Shown piece after piece: positions 48,631 through 59,251 of a DNA stretch of 64,000 nt (the first letter of the stretch is position 1; each line of letters starts with the position of its first letter). The DNA is from Blepharisma stoltei (taxonomy: Eukaryota; Ciliophora; Heterotrichea; Heterotrichida; Blepharismidae), in the NCBI GenBank assembly GCA_914767885.1, contig CAJZBQ010000035.1:186001-250000 (forward strand). The letters are read 5' to 3'. The notes beneath the pieces were generated by a model. The model made no database searches. It was not told the DNA's origin and saw nothing but the letters and a program-made list of their open reading frames with translations. Made by a program: the position numbers and the translations under genes.

Positions 48631-49653
48631 ATGAATTATAACAGAATAATTAGAAATTATTATAAGCTCTGTCTAAAGGCGGTAAATATGGAAATTCAAA
48701 CAGGTGAAGTCGAAGTAAAAAGTGAGTATGTTGAAAAAATAAAAGAGCCATCAAGTTCAAACTATTGGAAAACAGAAAATCAGTCAAAGTTTTCATCAGT
48801 CCCTCCAAGCATTTCTAAAGATACATATTCTATTGAAGAAGTTGACGTCAGCCCTGATCTCAAACGAAGATCTCCAATCGTTGACTCTAGGCCTCTCAAA
48901 TTCAGAAAACGAGAAGACAAAAGAGTCTCTTTCGGTGAAAACACTGAAATCTTGATTTCTCCTCGCCCTCCCCAATCAGACCTCCCAGAACCTCTCCCTG
49001 AAGACCAAGATATCGACTCTTTGCTTCTCTTCTACACAAATGAAAACCATTTCGAGCAGTTTACATCAGATCTAAGCAAAGCTTTAGATAATCGAATAGA
49101 ATCAACAAAATCCAATATCATTTCTGCCTTAGATCACTTAAAAGATATGATTGCTTATCATAAAAAAATCCCAACACAACAAGAAATTGATAACATAAAC
49201 CAAGAAAATGACTCCCTTCATAATGAGCTCCAAAGATTAGAAATGGAATTAGCCGCTGCAAACCAAAATATTGAAATTGAAACCAAAAAAGCCGAAAATG
49301 AGGAAAATGAAATTGAGAGAAATTTAGAAGAAATCAAAGCGGAATATGACAAAAAAATAGAAAATTTAACTGAAGATAACCAGCATTATAAAAAAATCCA
49401 CAATTTTTATTCAAATTTGATGAACCTTAAAGCAGATAGAAAAGGAGGCATTTTCCGATGTGTAGCTGGGTACAAGAGTAGTGAAATTTCTTTTGAAATC
49501 GATATGACTGGGAGATTTATTCGATATACTCCACTAGAATGCAAGTCCCAGGTCGGGAATTTATTGAAATATGAAATCACTGATTTAAGACAAACTGAGT
49601 TATCCATGCTTTTCACAAGAATCCTCAAGCACTGCATTACAACAGCCCCTTAA
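48631..49653 (+). CDS. Coiled-coil protein with a Csm1/Pcs1-like C-terminal domain (tentative)
   Basis: 340 aa from the first ATG at 48631, or ~321 aa if the ATG at 48688 (MEIQTGEVEVKSEYVEKIKE) is used. Ser/Pro/Arg-rich first 150 residues, a coiled coil from ~175 to ~265 (QENDSLHNELQRLEMELAAA...), then a compact domain: FYSNLMNLKADRKGGIFRCV, AGYKSSEISFEIDMTGRFIR, YTPLECKSQVGNLLKYE. Coiled coil followed by an RWD-type domain is the plan of kinetochore/monopolin subunits (Csm1, Pcs1, Spc24/25). No insert. The nearest alternative is a generic RWD-like adaptor. Confidence 0.55.
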   Translation: MNYNRIIRNYYKLCLKAVNMEIQTGEVEVKSEYVEKIKEPSSSNYWKTENQSKFSSVPPSISKDTYSIEEVDVSPDLKRRSPIVDSRPLKFRKREDKRVSFGENTEILISPRPPQSDLPEPLPEDQDIDSLLLFYTNENHFEQFTSDLSKALDNRIESTKSNIISALDHLKDMIAYHKKIPTQQEIDNINQENDSLHNELQRLEMELAAANQNIEIETKKAENEENEIERNLEEIKAEYDKKIENLTEDNQHYKKIHNFYSNLMNLKADRKGGIFRCVAGYKSSEISFEIDMTGRFIRYTPLECKSQVGNLLKYEITDLRQTELSMLFTRILKHCITTAP

Positions 49654-49695
49654 CTGGTAAATATTAATAAGCGTAATATAAAGAAATCTTTTAAT

Positions 49696-51075
49696 TTAAG
49701 GATAGTAATCTTGGTCGATCCCAGCTCCACAGTAGCTTACATCTCCGTTATATTGCTTAATAGCAGGGGTATTCCAACCTCCAAATGGAGTAAAATCTCC
49801 GAAGCTCATCCAGTCATCGTAATGGGCATACCACAATGGATATTGAGAAACTCCAGTCCATCCAAGTCCTACAATACTTTGCCAGTTATAGTAGCTAGTA
49901 TAAATTCCGACACTTTGGCCTTGGTTGGTCAGTTCATTTGCCATAGTCAAAATAAAGTTTTGGTTGTTTCCTGGGTTATAATAATAAAATGGCGTCGTCG
50001 AGAAATTCTTCTCTGAAGAATTTCACTCCTTTGACCAATTTATTATTATAGGGCTCAGTTTTCCTGGTGGGGACCTTATTCAGCAATATCAGATAAGCAA
50101 CAAGGGGGGCGCACAGCCTCCTGGCCTGATCCTTGGATGTTTGGTGGATATAGAGTTTTATTGCTTGACACTCCCAAGGGAGACCCATAGGTGGCACCAC
50201 GCGCAGGAGTCAATTTTCGAGCAAGGCAACGCAGCCCGTGAGATCTGGCAGCCAATTAGCCGTCACTTGCTTAGGATGATCTGTCGGTCCAATAAAAATG
50301 GCGATGTCTACTGGGTGAGCCCTTATGGCTTTGCTAAATCACCCTGCGGAGCCAGAGAAGCACGTTAAAATCTCTAACTCCCCCCTCGTGAGCGCAAAAC
50401 CATTAGAAAAATCCCTATTTTTTGCCTCCGTAAGCGAACAAAATTTTTTATATAATTATTATTATGAAATCTTGAGCTAATTCTGTTTAATTTTAAACAA
50501 ATTGCGTTTTTTAAAACATATTTTTATAAATTAAATTAATATTTGCTTTCCAATTTTGAGAATTAGGATTTTTTTAAAATTGTAAAAAAAAAAATTTCTA
50601 TAAAAATTTATATATAAAATTTTTTAAAAAAACAAATTAGCCCCCTCCGTTAACGAACAAAATTTTTTGTTCGCTCACGGAGGGGGAGTAAGTAATGCTA
50701 ATGTTAATGATTGTTTCCTTGGTCGGAGTCCCAAGCGTAAACTTCAATATCGATCCAAACCATTCCATATCCTTGGCCTGCAATTGCGTTCACTAAATCG
50801 TCAGCTTGGCCTGCTGGGTCTCCACATGGGTAGCAAGGGAAGAGGTAGACGTCTGTATTCTGCATTCCTCCGTTAATCGAGTTTTGGATATTTGAAACCA
50901 CATTGGGGTCAACTGCACCGTAGCTGCAGTAGCCACGGACAATCCCAAAGATATAGCCATTTTGATTTAAACAGCTGAAAGAATCTTGACTGGTATAAGC
51001 TGATACATCGACACCTGTGGCTGCGAAGGCTGAAGGGACTGAGATGCATAAAATGAAAAGGGCAAACATCTTCAT
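49696..51075 (-). CDS. GH25-type lysozyme (secreted muramidase)
   Basis: 210 aa after removing 747 bp of nested inserts. Signal peptide MKMFALFILCISVPSAFAAT, then GVDVSAYTSQDSFSCLNQNG, GIVRGYCSYGAVDPNVVSNI, YLFPCYPCGDPAGQADDLVN, MVWIDIEVYAWDSDQG, then after the insert NNQNFILTMANELTNQGQSV, GIYTSYYNWQSIVG, PLWYAHYDDWMSFGDFTPFG and GWNTPAIKQYNGD. The Asp of VDVS, the DIE pair and the late Asp fit the GH25 catalytic layout of nematode/amoeba lysozymes. Probably digests bacterial food in vacuoles. Joined frame is exact once one repeat copy and the insert are removed. Confidence 0.88.
49973..50719. mobile_element. SINE-like insert with nested MITE, in lysozyme gene
   Basis: Direct repeats TTGTTTCCT at 49964-49972 and 50711-50719. 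GC-richer body to about 50370, then the family A MITE (50377-50690) lying in its 3' tail, then a short tail (AGTAATGCTAATGTTAATGA). The repeat holds no TA. Removal of 747 bp restores SDQGNNQNFIL. Confidence 0.85.
50377..50690. mobile_element. MITE family A copy, 314 bp, nested in a SINE-like insert
   Basis: Ends ACTCCCCCCTCGTGAGCG and TTCGCTCACGGAGGGGGAG. TA at 50375-50376 and 50689-50690. Excision of the MITE alone leaves the SINE-like insert in the gene. Confidence 0.9.
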
Positions 51076-51318
51076 TTATTCACCAAATTATAGTAGAATA
51101 AGAGAGTTAATATGAATAATTTAGGAAATTAAAAAATTATGATCGATAATATAGGATGAAATTACCATTTTCGCTTTGTTATGATTTTTTTGGTCATTAT
51201 TTTATGAGTTTGCATCCTTTCACAATGTTTTGTATTATATTTGTGCAATATTGTCAGCTAATAAGATGAGGTAAGTAAATTGATTATTAAGTTTTACTTG
51301 AAGACTATTGTTTAGAAA

Positions 51319-53122
51319 ATGGCTCAACACTCAAGAAGCCATGGGTTTAGTCTTCCATTACACCCTGTGCAAGTATTTAGCTGGATAATGATGCTTTTCA
51401 ATATTGCTGTTGTTTCACTAGTTTATTTTCCCAGCATGAATCTCTACTCTAACTTCCTTTAAATTGGAAAAATATCAATAAAATTTCCCAATTTATATTG
51501 AAACAATTTTTTTTTATAGAAAAAAATAATTTCTATGTAAATAACTTTGAGAGTCAATTTATTATCACCAAAATCAAAAAATTTACCATCATTAAATTAT
51601 ATTTTAATTGAAAAAATGCTAGTAGAGGCTATTTAAACAAACTAGCATAAATATTATATAAATTTTTACAGGAAAAAAAATTATAATAAAAAAATCAGCC
51701 CCTTTAAATATGTACAGGTTTTTTGTTTCAATTTAAAGGGGGGAGTAAAGTAATTTTCAATTAGATAAGCTTTGCTGTCCTTTTTGCTTTATCTCAAATT
51801 TTCGTGATTTTTTTCGCTTTTCGAGCAATAATATGTGACCCTACTGATCCTATGGTGCACGAACATATTCTAAAAATAATAAACGGTGAAAGAGACGAGC
51901 CTAAAGGAAACCAAGCTTTTTGTACAATTTGTTGCTGTAATGTAAGTATGAAAACTAAGCATTGTGGGCAATGCAACCGGTGTGTTGAAAATTTTGATCA
52001 TCATTGTGTGTGGCTTAACAATTGCATTGGGAAAAAGAATTATCATAACTTTATAAAGCTTATATTTGCACTTGAATTCAATATGATGGTGATTTTCAGC
52101 TATGGAGTCAGCATTATTGTATATTATTATAATGATTACGATAGCTACGTTTCTGATATTAAAGAAGTTGTCGACTATGCTGATAAAGATGCTTTTATTG
52201 TTTTGACTTATGTAGTAACATAATTAAATATGGCGTCTTCGTCTGGGCATGGCCTCCCGGCCATGCAGCCTCGACTCATATTTAATTATATCCGGCAAGG
52301 CTTTACATTCTAGAGATGGACGGCAATACTAGGTAAGCAATTCTGGTGGTGTTCAGAGCCTAGTCCTAGTCTATTCTCAGGGGTGGATTTTTCCTCGTGG
52401 GGAAGGAGGGCATGGAGTTGGAAAGGGGAAGCTCAGCAGAGTCCGTTAGGACCAATCGGGCAACTCCCTAGCGTGAAACTGGGCGTTACGTTCCCAGGCT
52501 ACGTGTTTTTCCTTTTTGCCGATAGCCGACCAGAAAAATCCATTTTTTGGGTTTTTCGGAAAAGCAACCCATGTATCAAGCAAGTAGCTCATCCATGAGC
52601 CGTCGAAGCCGGAACACTTTCCCGAGAAGCACCTTGGTGATCGAAGCAGGCCATCCCCAACGACCTGTGGGCCCGATGCGACGCAAGGCGAGTGGTAGTA
52701 CTGGGGTTGTCACCCCGTAGTGGACGTTAAGCGTTATAAATTCTATAAGATAAAATAAGACTTATGTAGTAACAATAGAAGCAATGATAGCTATCTTAGT
52801 TGATGGCTGTCTTATTATTCTACATGTTTGATTGAGGTCAAAACACATGACCACATTTGAATATATTCTTAAAAAACGAAATGCCAAGAAGAAAAAGAAA
52901 GTAAAAACCCAAGTCGCTGATGTTAAAGAAAATACCACTGTGCTATGAGATGAGGTTACTGTTTCTTATATGGAACGCAAAAATGGAAACGCAAAGACGA
53001 ACGGTAAGGGTGAAGATATAAAAGATTCGCCAGAAGATATCATCACAAATGAAGCAGTACAATTAAATTCGAATTCAGAAGGAATTGTAACTATTTATAC
53101 AGAGAGATGAGTAAGTTTGTAA
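51319..53122 (+). CDS. DHHC palmitoyltransferase (zDHHC)
   Basis: 312 aa after removing a 296-bp IES, a 15-nt intron and a 554-bp SINE-like insert. Starts MAQHSRSHGFSLPLHPVQVF with two membrane helices, then the Cys-rich domain FCTICCCNVSMKTKHCGQCN RCVENFDHHCVWLNNCIGKK, with the catalytic DHHC, then two more helices (FALEFNMMVIFSYGVSIIVY; AMIAILVDGCLIILHVWLRS) and a Lys-rich tail (KKRNAKKKKKVKTQ). Transfers palmitate to Cys of membrane proteins. TGA codons near 52830, 52948 and 53108 are Trp. The N-terminal exon is only found by removing the IES and the intron together. Confidence 0.92.
51452..51747. mobile_element. MITE family F copy / IES, 296 bp, in DHHC gene
   Basis: Left ACTTCCTTTAAATTGGAAAA, right TTCAATTTAAAGGGGGGAG; shared with 57695-57994 and weakly 60066-60230. 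TA at 51450-51451 and 51746-51747. Removal gives MNLYSK, followed 2 bp later by a 15-nt intron. Confidence 0.85.
51750..51764 (+). other. 15-nt intron, 2 nt after an IES boundary
   Basis: GTAATTTTCAATTAG. Splicing joins LYSK to ISFAVLFALSQIF in frame; without it TAG stops the frame. Confidence 0.88.
52219..52292. mobile_element. Small hairpin element, about 74 bp
   Basis: Arms ATAATTAAATATGGCGTC and GACTCATATTTAATTAT, with an inner palindrome GGCCTCCCGGCC. At the 5' edge of the SINE-like insert in the DHHC gene. Confidence 0.65.
52221..52774 (+). mobile_element. SINE-like insert, family S2, in DHHC gene
   Basis: 16-bp direct repeats GACTTATGTAGTAACA at 52205-52220 and 52759-52774, the longest duplication here. 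3' region shared with 26829-27214. Removal of 554 bp restores LTYVVTIEAMIAILVDG. The duplication contains TA. Confidence 0.9.
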
Positions 53123-53795
53123 AAATTGAAATTTTAAACAAAATCTTGTTCCAATTTTAAATAGGGTATGCAATTCTTCGTAAATTTAATTCTGATATAT
53201 ATATAAGATATTACCGATGGTAACATTTTATTCTGAAAAGCCTTTTAAGTGTCAATCATTTGAAAAAATATTATAATAAAGACAATAATTAAAAATACGA
53301 ACGATTTACTTGATAAAAATAATTTTTACTCATTAATTTCAAAATAGATGAGATGCTGAATTACCATGCTATGAATATTTAAAAATATAATCAAGACAAA
53401 ATCTGGTCAGTGCTAATATTTATTATAATAAAAATGCGGGAGAATTTCTTTTCATATAAATTGCCTAAATATAAAAAAGTGCATAATTTATCCATATTTT
53501 AAGTATAAAGATTGCATATGGCTGAAAAAATTATTTCGACAAAAATTAGTTATCCAATTAAATTTTTATGAGATCATTCAATTCTAATATAAATCTATAC
53601 AAAATTATACTCATGGGAAACATTATTTGCTGGTCGATCCAACTATTATTATATTTCGTTTTTAAAATGAGCCATTATAAAGAAAGAAAAATAGGACATT
53701 GACTCATAAAATTGTTTCTCTTTTGTAAAAAAGTGTATATAAAATTCAAGCATAAGTATCAAAATTTTCTTTAATCACGGTCAATATATGTTAAT
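53123..53795. other. Intergenic, very AT-rich
   Basis: 673 bp between the convergent DHHC gene and a small minus-strand gene. Low complexity; nothing recognised. Confidence 0.5.
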
Positions 53796-54083
53796 TTAGT
53801 TGACTCCCTCAACGTTTGCAACTGCTGATACTTGATTAGTATCTTTTTCACTCAGAGATGATTTTGTTAAATCATCATCATCTTCTTCCACACTTTCATC
53901 CACAACTAAAGTTAAGCTATCTAGGTCTTACTGTTTGCTAATTGATATTCCTTCATAATGAGATAACTTGAAACTTTCCTTAAAAGTAGAACGAAGCATC
54001 GATTCATCACAGACTAAGTGGAAAGAATCAGCACCTTTCTTTGCGGGAGGTGAGCACTGATTTCGAGCACAACAATTCCCCAT
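53796..54083 (-). CDS. Small acylation-type protein (MGNCC start), 90 aa
   Basis: Too broken for simple ORF calling: a 15-nt intron (53917-53931) splits it. Exon 1 MGNCCARNQCSPPAKKGADS continues to SFKLSHYEGISISK; exon 2 gives HLTLVVDESVEEDDDDLTKS then SSLSEKDTNQVSAVANVEGV and N, TAA. MGNCC is a strong myristoylation/palmitoylation start. Acidic, Ser/Asp-rich, probably disordered. Third protein of this window with MG(N/C)C start. Function unknown; frame total is a multiple of three. Confidence 0.7.
53917..53931 (-). other. 15-nt intron
   Basis: GTAAGACCTAGATAG on the minus strand; contains in-frame stops; splicing joins ISISK to HLTLVVDE. Confidence 0.75.
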
Positions 54084-54185
54084 TCAGAAGTAAAATTATA
54101 ATTAATAAATGCTGAGGTCATTTTAAATTTTAGTTAAAGAAGATTTTATTTAAATGATAGTTACAAGTAAAAATCTTTTTTAGCT

Positions 54186-54554
54186 TTATATTTTATCAAT
54201 TGTATTTTTTGTGTTCTTTTTCTTTTTCTGCTTCGGTTTTGACTTTTTCTTAGCAGTAGGATTAAGACTGTCAGAATTTCCCTCATATACTTTACAAGCA
54301 TCGGAAAATGTTTTTTGCCCAAATGTAAAGGTTTGTTCTATATCTCCTACCATTTCTTGTGGCTGTTCAAAATTTTTGATAGAATTGCATGTCCGATTAC
54401 TCGCTTCAATTGAATTTTCTTGGTTATGGTAAGGGTCATTTTGCTTCGTTTCAGCCAATTTTTCTGAGCTGGATGCAGATGTTTCGCTGGTTTCTTTTTT
54501 AGCGCAAATCAAACAAAGGGCATTTAGAAATTTCCCGAAGCATAAGAGTTTCAT
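54186..54554 (-). CDS. Small Lys-rich protein, unrecognised
   Basis: 122 aa, MKLLCFGKFLNALCLICAKK at the start (four Cys in a hydrophobic stretch, possibly palmitoylated or a signal anchor), a Ser/Glu/Gln-rich middle, and a basic end KKKSKPKQKKKKNTKN. No domain seen. Real gene probable but not certain; low-complexity ORFs of this size can be chance. Confidence 0.5.
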   Translation of the reverse strand: MKLLCFGKFLNALCLICAKKETSETSASSSEKLAETKQNDPYHNQENSIEASNRTCNSIKNFEQPQEMVGDIEQTFTFGQKTFSDACKVYEGNSDSLNPTAKKKSKPKQKKKKNTKNTIDKI

Positions 54555-55085
54555 ATCTGATGGTGAAAATTAAATTTGAAGTGTAAATATTTAATACTTG
54601 AGTAGTAGAAATAATGAACTAGGCATTTATTTTGTAAATTTAATTGCTATAGCTAATACTAAAGCTATCACTGATAAAACATATTAGGTTTTGAAAGAAT
54701 TTTCATTTATAATTTCTCTACTGTTTATGTAAAATACTATTGGCAATCGAATTATAAATTGCCAAGTTACAAATATTCAGCCATTTCGCAAACTATATTA
54801 TAATCATTTAGATTCATGATTAAACTAATATACTTAATTTCTAGCATTTTAGGTATTGAAAATCTCATGATTAAAATATTTATAAAATTACTTTTTATAC
54901 AAGAAATTTATTTTAAAAATAAAATTGCATTTCTTTTTCCATAGGCCTAATATGAGCTATACACAATCCAATCAAATAAATACCTATTTTTCATTGAAAA
55001 TAGAAGAAAGCGAATTAAATGTGTTTGCCCTCTGTCTAGTAATTGCAGATTCAGAGAAGACTCTATGGAAATCTCTCTTGTCCAT
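54555..55085. other. Intergenic, AT-rich
   Basis: 531 bp with no repeat terminus, RNA gene or supported ORF; the plus-strand ORF at 54925-55143 overlaps the next gene's end and looks like chance. Confidence 0.5.
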
Positions 55086-57291
55086 TCATCTTGATTTTTC
55101 TCTAATTTCTTCTTGCCTTTTCAATTTGTCTGGCTCAATATAAGGAGTTCCGTCATTTCTCAGTGTTGCTCCTAAGCTTCCACTTCTAGTTCTCATGAGC
55201 TCCTGGCTTTCTTTTTCTTTAAATTCTCTATTATACCGACAATAAAACTTAGGAGAAATCGTAACTCTGACTACTGGCTTCTCATAATAATGATAATCAT
55301 TTTTTGTTAGAGTAAGATTAGTGCCATTTAGAATATTCCCTCTTTTTGGAATTAAATGTGTAGCATACCCTGGGTGCAAAAGTGATCTGATTTCTTTTTT
55401 GCTTTTCCATGCTTCTGGAAGTGATTCAATCACTTGACTTCCAAGTGAGTTTGCATATTCAGCATCAATCGGCCTTATTATCCTATTATCTATAACTTGA
55501 TCTCTGCCTGAAGACAAAGTTCTTTTTAACGCAAAATCAACTTTTTTATTGGTAGCTGTCCTTTTTACAGGCTCTCTCAACATACTATTGTTATCTGAAA
55601 AGCTACTATCAAAACTCTCCTGGCTCCTTGGTCTTGCCATCTTTTTTAGTTTGATAGCTTGTGAAGTAGTAGAATTAATTTTCACGGTCAATGGTTCTCC
55701 ATTTCTCAAAGAAAACGCAAATCCTGAATGTCTTGCCTCATTAGCCTGAAGCCCGTATTTTTCTGAATCATTAGCATTTTGTGTATCTTGGGAACCATTT
55801 CGGCTAGCACCAAATCCTGTATAATAAAACCCAGCTTTTGTGACCGAATGAAGAGGTAAATCAAATTTATCTTTTTCGTTCTGAAATCTGTCCATCATAT
55901 GTACCACAAAATTTTTTAAAATTAAAAATGTCATAGGATATTTCGAGCTGACATGGAATTGCACTCCAACTGCATTATTATGTACAATTATCTGTGGTCC
56001 ACGCTGGGATTCTGCTAATACAGATAAAACATTTTCTTTTAACGTCGCATTTATTGGGTGGACGTCCCATTTATTTAAATTAGGAACTAAAAATTCATCA
56101 AACCCTACCCCTTTTAAAAGCCAATGCTGGACAAACTGTTTAAAAATCCTTACTTTAGTTTCGGTGGATTTTCCTATATATATTTCGTCAATTTTATCTA
56201 CATTTTTTGCTGAATATTTATAGGTTCTTAAAATTGCTTTGCTTACTTTTTCATTTTCTTGTGCTGCTTTATTATTATGCAGCCCTGCATTTGCGACAGG
56301 GTAAAATTCGTTCCTATGCCCATCATAACAAAAAATATCCCCGGTTGAATTATCTAAAAATACATCCCCTAGGGAAAGTTTGCTTAAGCTTTCCCTTGGC
56401 AGATTGTGAATTTCATGTAAAGAGCTCCCTCTTCCTTTTCCATTGATAACTCTTCCCACATTAAAGCTTGTCGCACACAAAAACACCAAAGTCTGCATGG
56501 CAAAAGAAGCTGCAAAAAGAATTTTTTTAGTTTTTTTGCACATTCTTATCAAAGTTAAAAACTTGCGAGTATGCTGAAGCCAAGGCAGTAAATTTGAATC
56601 TCCATCAATAAACACAAAATCAAGATGATCAAATAGCTTTTCTGCATCTTTGCTAGAAAAACCTGCATTTAGCTCATATAAATAAGTATCAATTGAGCTA
56701 TGGTCGACTTCAATAAATTCAATGTCTTCGACGTTATACATCTTTTGAAAAGTAAACGCTTTTTTGACTAGGGTTTTAAAGTTGTTAAACGATCTGCGGC
56801 CTTCGCTACCTATAGAAAAGATAAGATTGAGGTTAAGATTTTACGCGGCTGTGAGCGGACCCCCCCCACTAGCAGGACTACCTTAACTCCAGGAAAAGAG
56901 GCTAGCACTGGGTGCATATTACACCTGAGTGCAAAAGGTGTGAGCCCAACCAAAATTCAGCCCTCTTGAATTCCTTGCGAGTTTGATCTAACCTAAGGAT
57001 AAGATCTCTAGGTTAGAGCCACCTCTGTAGGATGCCCCGATAGTCCCATAGACAAAGATTATGCGAGTCTAGAACATCTGGAAGGGTCTGGAAAACCTTT
57101 GGAGAGAAACAAAACTTCCCTCTCCGCAAGGCATCCTCAAGCCTGAAGGCCGACAGAGGCCCTACTTTAGCTACATCAGGATGATCCGAACTGCTCTACT
57201 CCATTGGGAGTGAGCCTCGGAGTCCAATTTCCGTCAACATCAATATTTTATTTCTTCGTATAGAAAAGGCATCTACAATTAAAACTCTCAT
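55086..57291 (-). CDS. Unrecognised protein with a Rossmann/GATase-like N-terminal domain
   Basis: 585 aa after removing a 448-bp SINE-like insert near the start. N-terminus MRVLIVDAFSIGSEGRRSFN (strand-loop-helix) then IEFIEVDHSSIDTYLYELNA, DFVFIDGDSNLLPWLQHTRK and KKILFAASFAMQTLVFLCAT, a layout like class-I glutamine-amidotransferase-type flavodoxin folds, but the nucleophile elbow is not clear. The C-terminal half is basic with PRSQESFDSSFSDN and TRSGSLGATLRNDGTPYIEP, probably disordered. Homologues probably exist in other ciliates and flagellates. No enzymatic role can be claimed. Confidence 0.78.
56821..57268 (-). mobile_element. SINE-like insert, family S1, inverted, in exon of the 55-57 kb gene
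   Basis: Direct repeats TATAGAAAAG at 56811-56820 and 57259-57268. The minus strand reads the S1 core (CAATGGAGTAGAGCAG-like, then CCTCTGTCGGCCTTCAGG). Removal of 448 bp restores MRVLIVDAFSIGSEGRRSF. The duplication includes TA twice. Confidence 0.85.
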
Positions 57292-57304
57292 ATATTTTTT
57301 ACAA

Positions 57305-58762
57305 ATGTATAGCAAATTTGGAAAAGTTTGTACAGAAAGATTCCAAATATTAAAACACAAAGAAGAAATTTTATCTGGGAAATCCCCGAAAAAATCAATA
57401 AAAACACAACCTCCAAGGGCTCATTCCCAGCAGCTATCTCCTGAAAAGCTGCAAGAGATTTTAAGAGAAAATATTAGTATTGATTTACCTGACGAAAAAC
57501 CATCTCCTAAACAAAGCTGTGCGTTTATGTCGCAGACCCGTGAAGAATTTTATAAAGCAAATGGTAGCAAAAGTCCAGCTCCGCCTTGTAATCATTATGA
57601 CGCAAGATATAAACTAGTCGATAAACAGCCGAGGAAAATTGATTTTAGTGAAAGACCAAAAACGGCCTCCCGAGTTATGAAAGAAACAAAATTAGCTCTC
57701 CCTTTTTAAATTCAAAAAATTACTGTTCCAATTTAAAGGGGGTCTTATTTTTTTAACAAATTATTTTTATTTTTATAAAAAATTAATCGATTCAGTGTAA
57801 AAATCGTTTAAATAGTATTTTAATTGCATTTTGTATATAAAATTATGTCAAAAATAAATTTTTAAACATTAGTATTTTTTCATCGATAAAATTTTTCGCT
57901 GAAAAAAATTGCTTGCTCCAATTTAAAGGTGTTTAAAGTATCCAAAAAAAATGCTAATCTTACATATGCTTTGTTTCAATTTAAAGGGGGAGTAAGTGAC
58001 TTTGAAAGTCCTCCAGAAAAGCCAAGAAGTAAAATAAAAGGCGCAATGAGTGCAGGAGCAATGATTATGCACTTTTGACAGTGTGCATTTCATCGAAAAA
58101 AATTTTGTAAAAAGTCTAAATTTTCGGGCAATTGTATCCATCAAAAAATTTTGAACAAAAATCCCTTAGGAAATATGCATTATCAAAATTAAACGATTTT
58201 TGACATCAAACCAAGCGCAATATCGTTAGAGAAACAGCTGCCAAGGCCGAGTATCGTTAAAATGACTAGTGATGTAAATGAAAAAAGATTTGAAGCTTAT
58301 GAAGATATGCCAAACGTATGTGGAAAATATAGAAGGGTTAGCACGCCTGATATAGGGAAAGCAAGGGCTAGAGACAGTAAATTTTTGCAAGAAGAGGTGT
58401 TTCCTACTTATAATTCATCGTATAAGCTTATATCAGATGACCTTGGAAAAGTGGCAAGTTTTGAGAAATATTCCCCGAGAAAGCCGATTTTGTTGAGCCA
58501 TTTGACGAATATGCATGGGTATAAAGTCAATTATGGGATGGTGGAGAAGAGAGTAAGATCGCCTGATTTTAAAAGAACTGGATCGAGGCCGGATAGTGCA
58601 AGTCCTCTGCCTTTGTATATGAAACAGATGAACTCAAGAGCGTCTCTTAATATTTTGAATGAGAAAATGCTAGAAATGAATTCTGCGCTTGATTTATCAA
58701 GGATATCATTATCTGGAAGTCCGGTAAGATTAAGAACACCAAATTTGAGCATGATTTATTAA
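57305..58762 (+). CDS. Low-complexity protein, two inserts, unrecognised
   Basis: About 323 aa after removal of a 300-bp MITE and a ~186-bp insert. Start MYSKFGKVCTERFQILKHKE, 13 bp from the divergent start of the neighbour gene. Part 1 ends SERPKTASRVMKETK; part 2 begins SDFESPPEKPRSK; part 3 contains KQLPRPSIVKMTSDVNEKRF, YRRVSTPDIGKARARD, GSRPDSASPLPLYMKQMNSR and SLSGSPVRLRTPNLSMIY. Basic, rich in Ser/Pro/Arg, style of microtubule-associated or ciliary proteins. The first join is well fixed; the second is ambiguous. Confidence 0.65.
57695..57994. mobile_element. MITE family F copy, 300 bp, in coding sequence
   Basis: Left GCTCTCCCTTTTTAAATTC, right TTTCAATTTAAAGGGGGAG, with two more inner copies of CCAATTTAAAGG. 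TA at 57693-57694 and 57993-57994. Removal gives MKETKLSDFESPPEKPRSK in frame. Confidence 0.85.
58037..58222. mobile_element. Insert with MITE family C repeat, about 186 bp
   Basis: Holds CAGTGTGCATTTCATCG and a mirrored TGCATTATCAAAATT, as at 20902-21043. One TA pair (58035-58036, 58221-58222) restores the frame (SKI/SLEKQLPRPS), but the family C termini themselves have lost TA, so the true edges are uncertain. Confidence 0.55.
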
Positions 58763-59251
58763 TTAGAAATTTACACATATAATTTTAGTTTTATTTTGAG
58801 ACTTTATTATATTTTCAAAATGCACAAATTTAGTTTCAGTTGAGATTTCTTTTGAATATATCTCTATGGTATTTTTTTAAATATTTTGAAAATATGTTTG
58901 CGTTACAAAATTACTTTTATGTATCTTATATGCTACTTCCCTATTGGATATTTTAAGATAATTAAATAGCTAAATATAATTAATATCAAATGTTTAGCAC
59001 TAAGAAGTTCGTTTCGAATCTACATTTTCTACTTCTTTAAATTTTCCGACATAATATTGGAGAAATTTTATAAAAATTTCGAAATAACTCTATCATCAGA
59101 AATTAATTATAATTTACGATTCTATTCTGAGTACAGCAGGAAAGCTTTCAACTTCTAAATAAGGCAGCTCCTTATATTTATTTTGAAATAGCTTAATATT
59201 TTGATCATAAAAACATATTTAAATCAGACAATAGCAATCCGAACTAATAAA
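58763..59251. other. Intergenic, AT-rich
   Basis: 489 bp between two plus-strand genes; nothing recognised. Confidence 0.5.
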
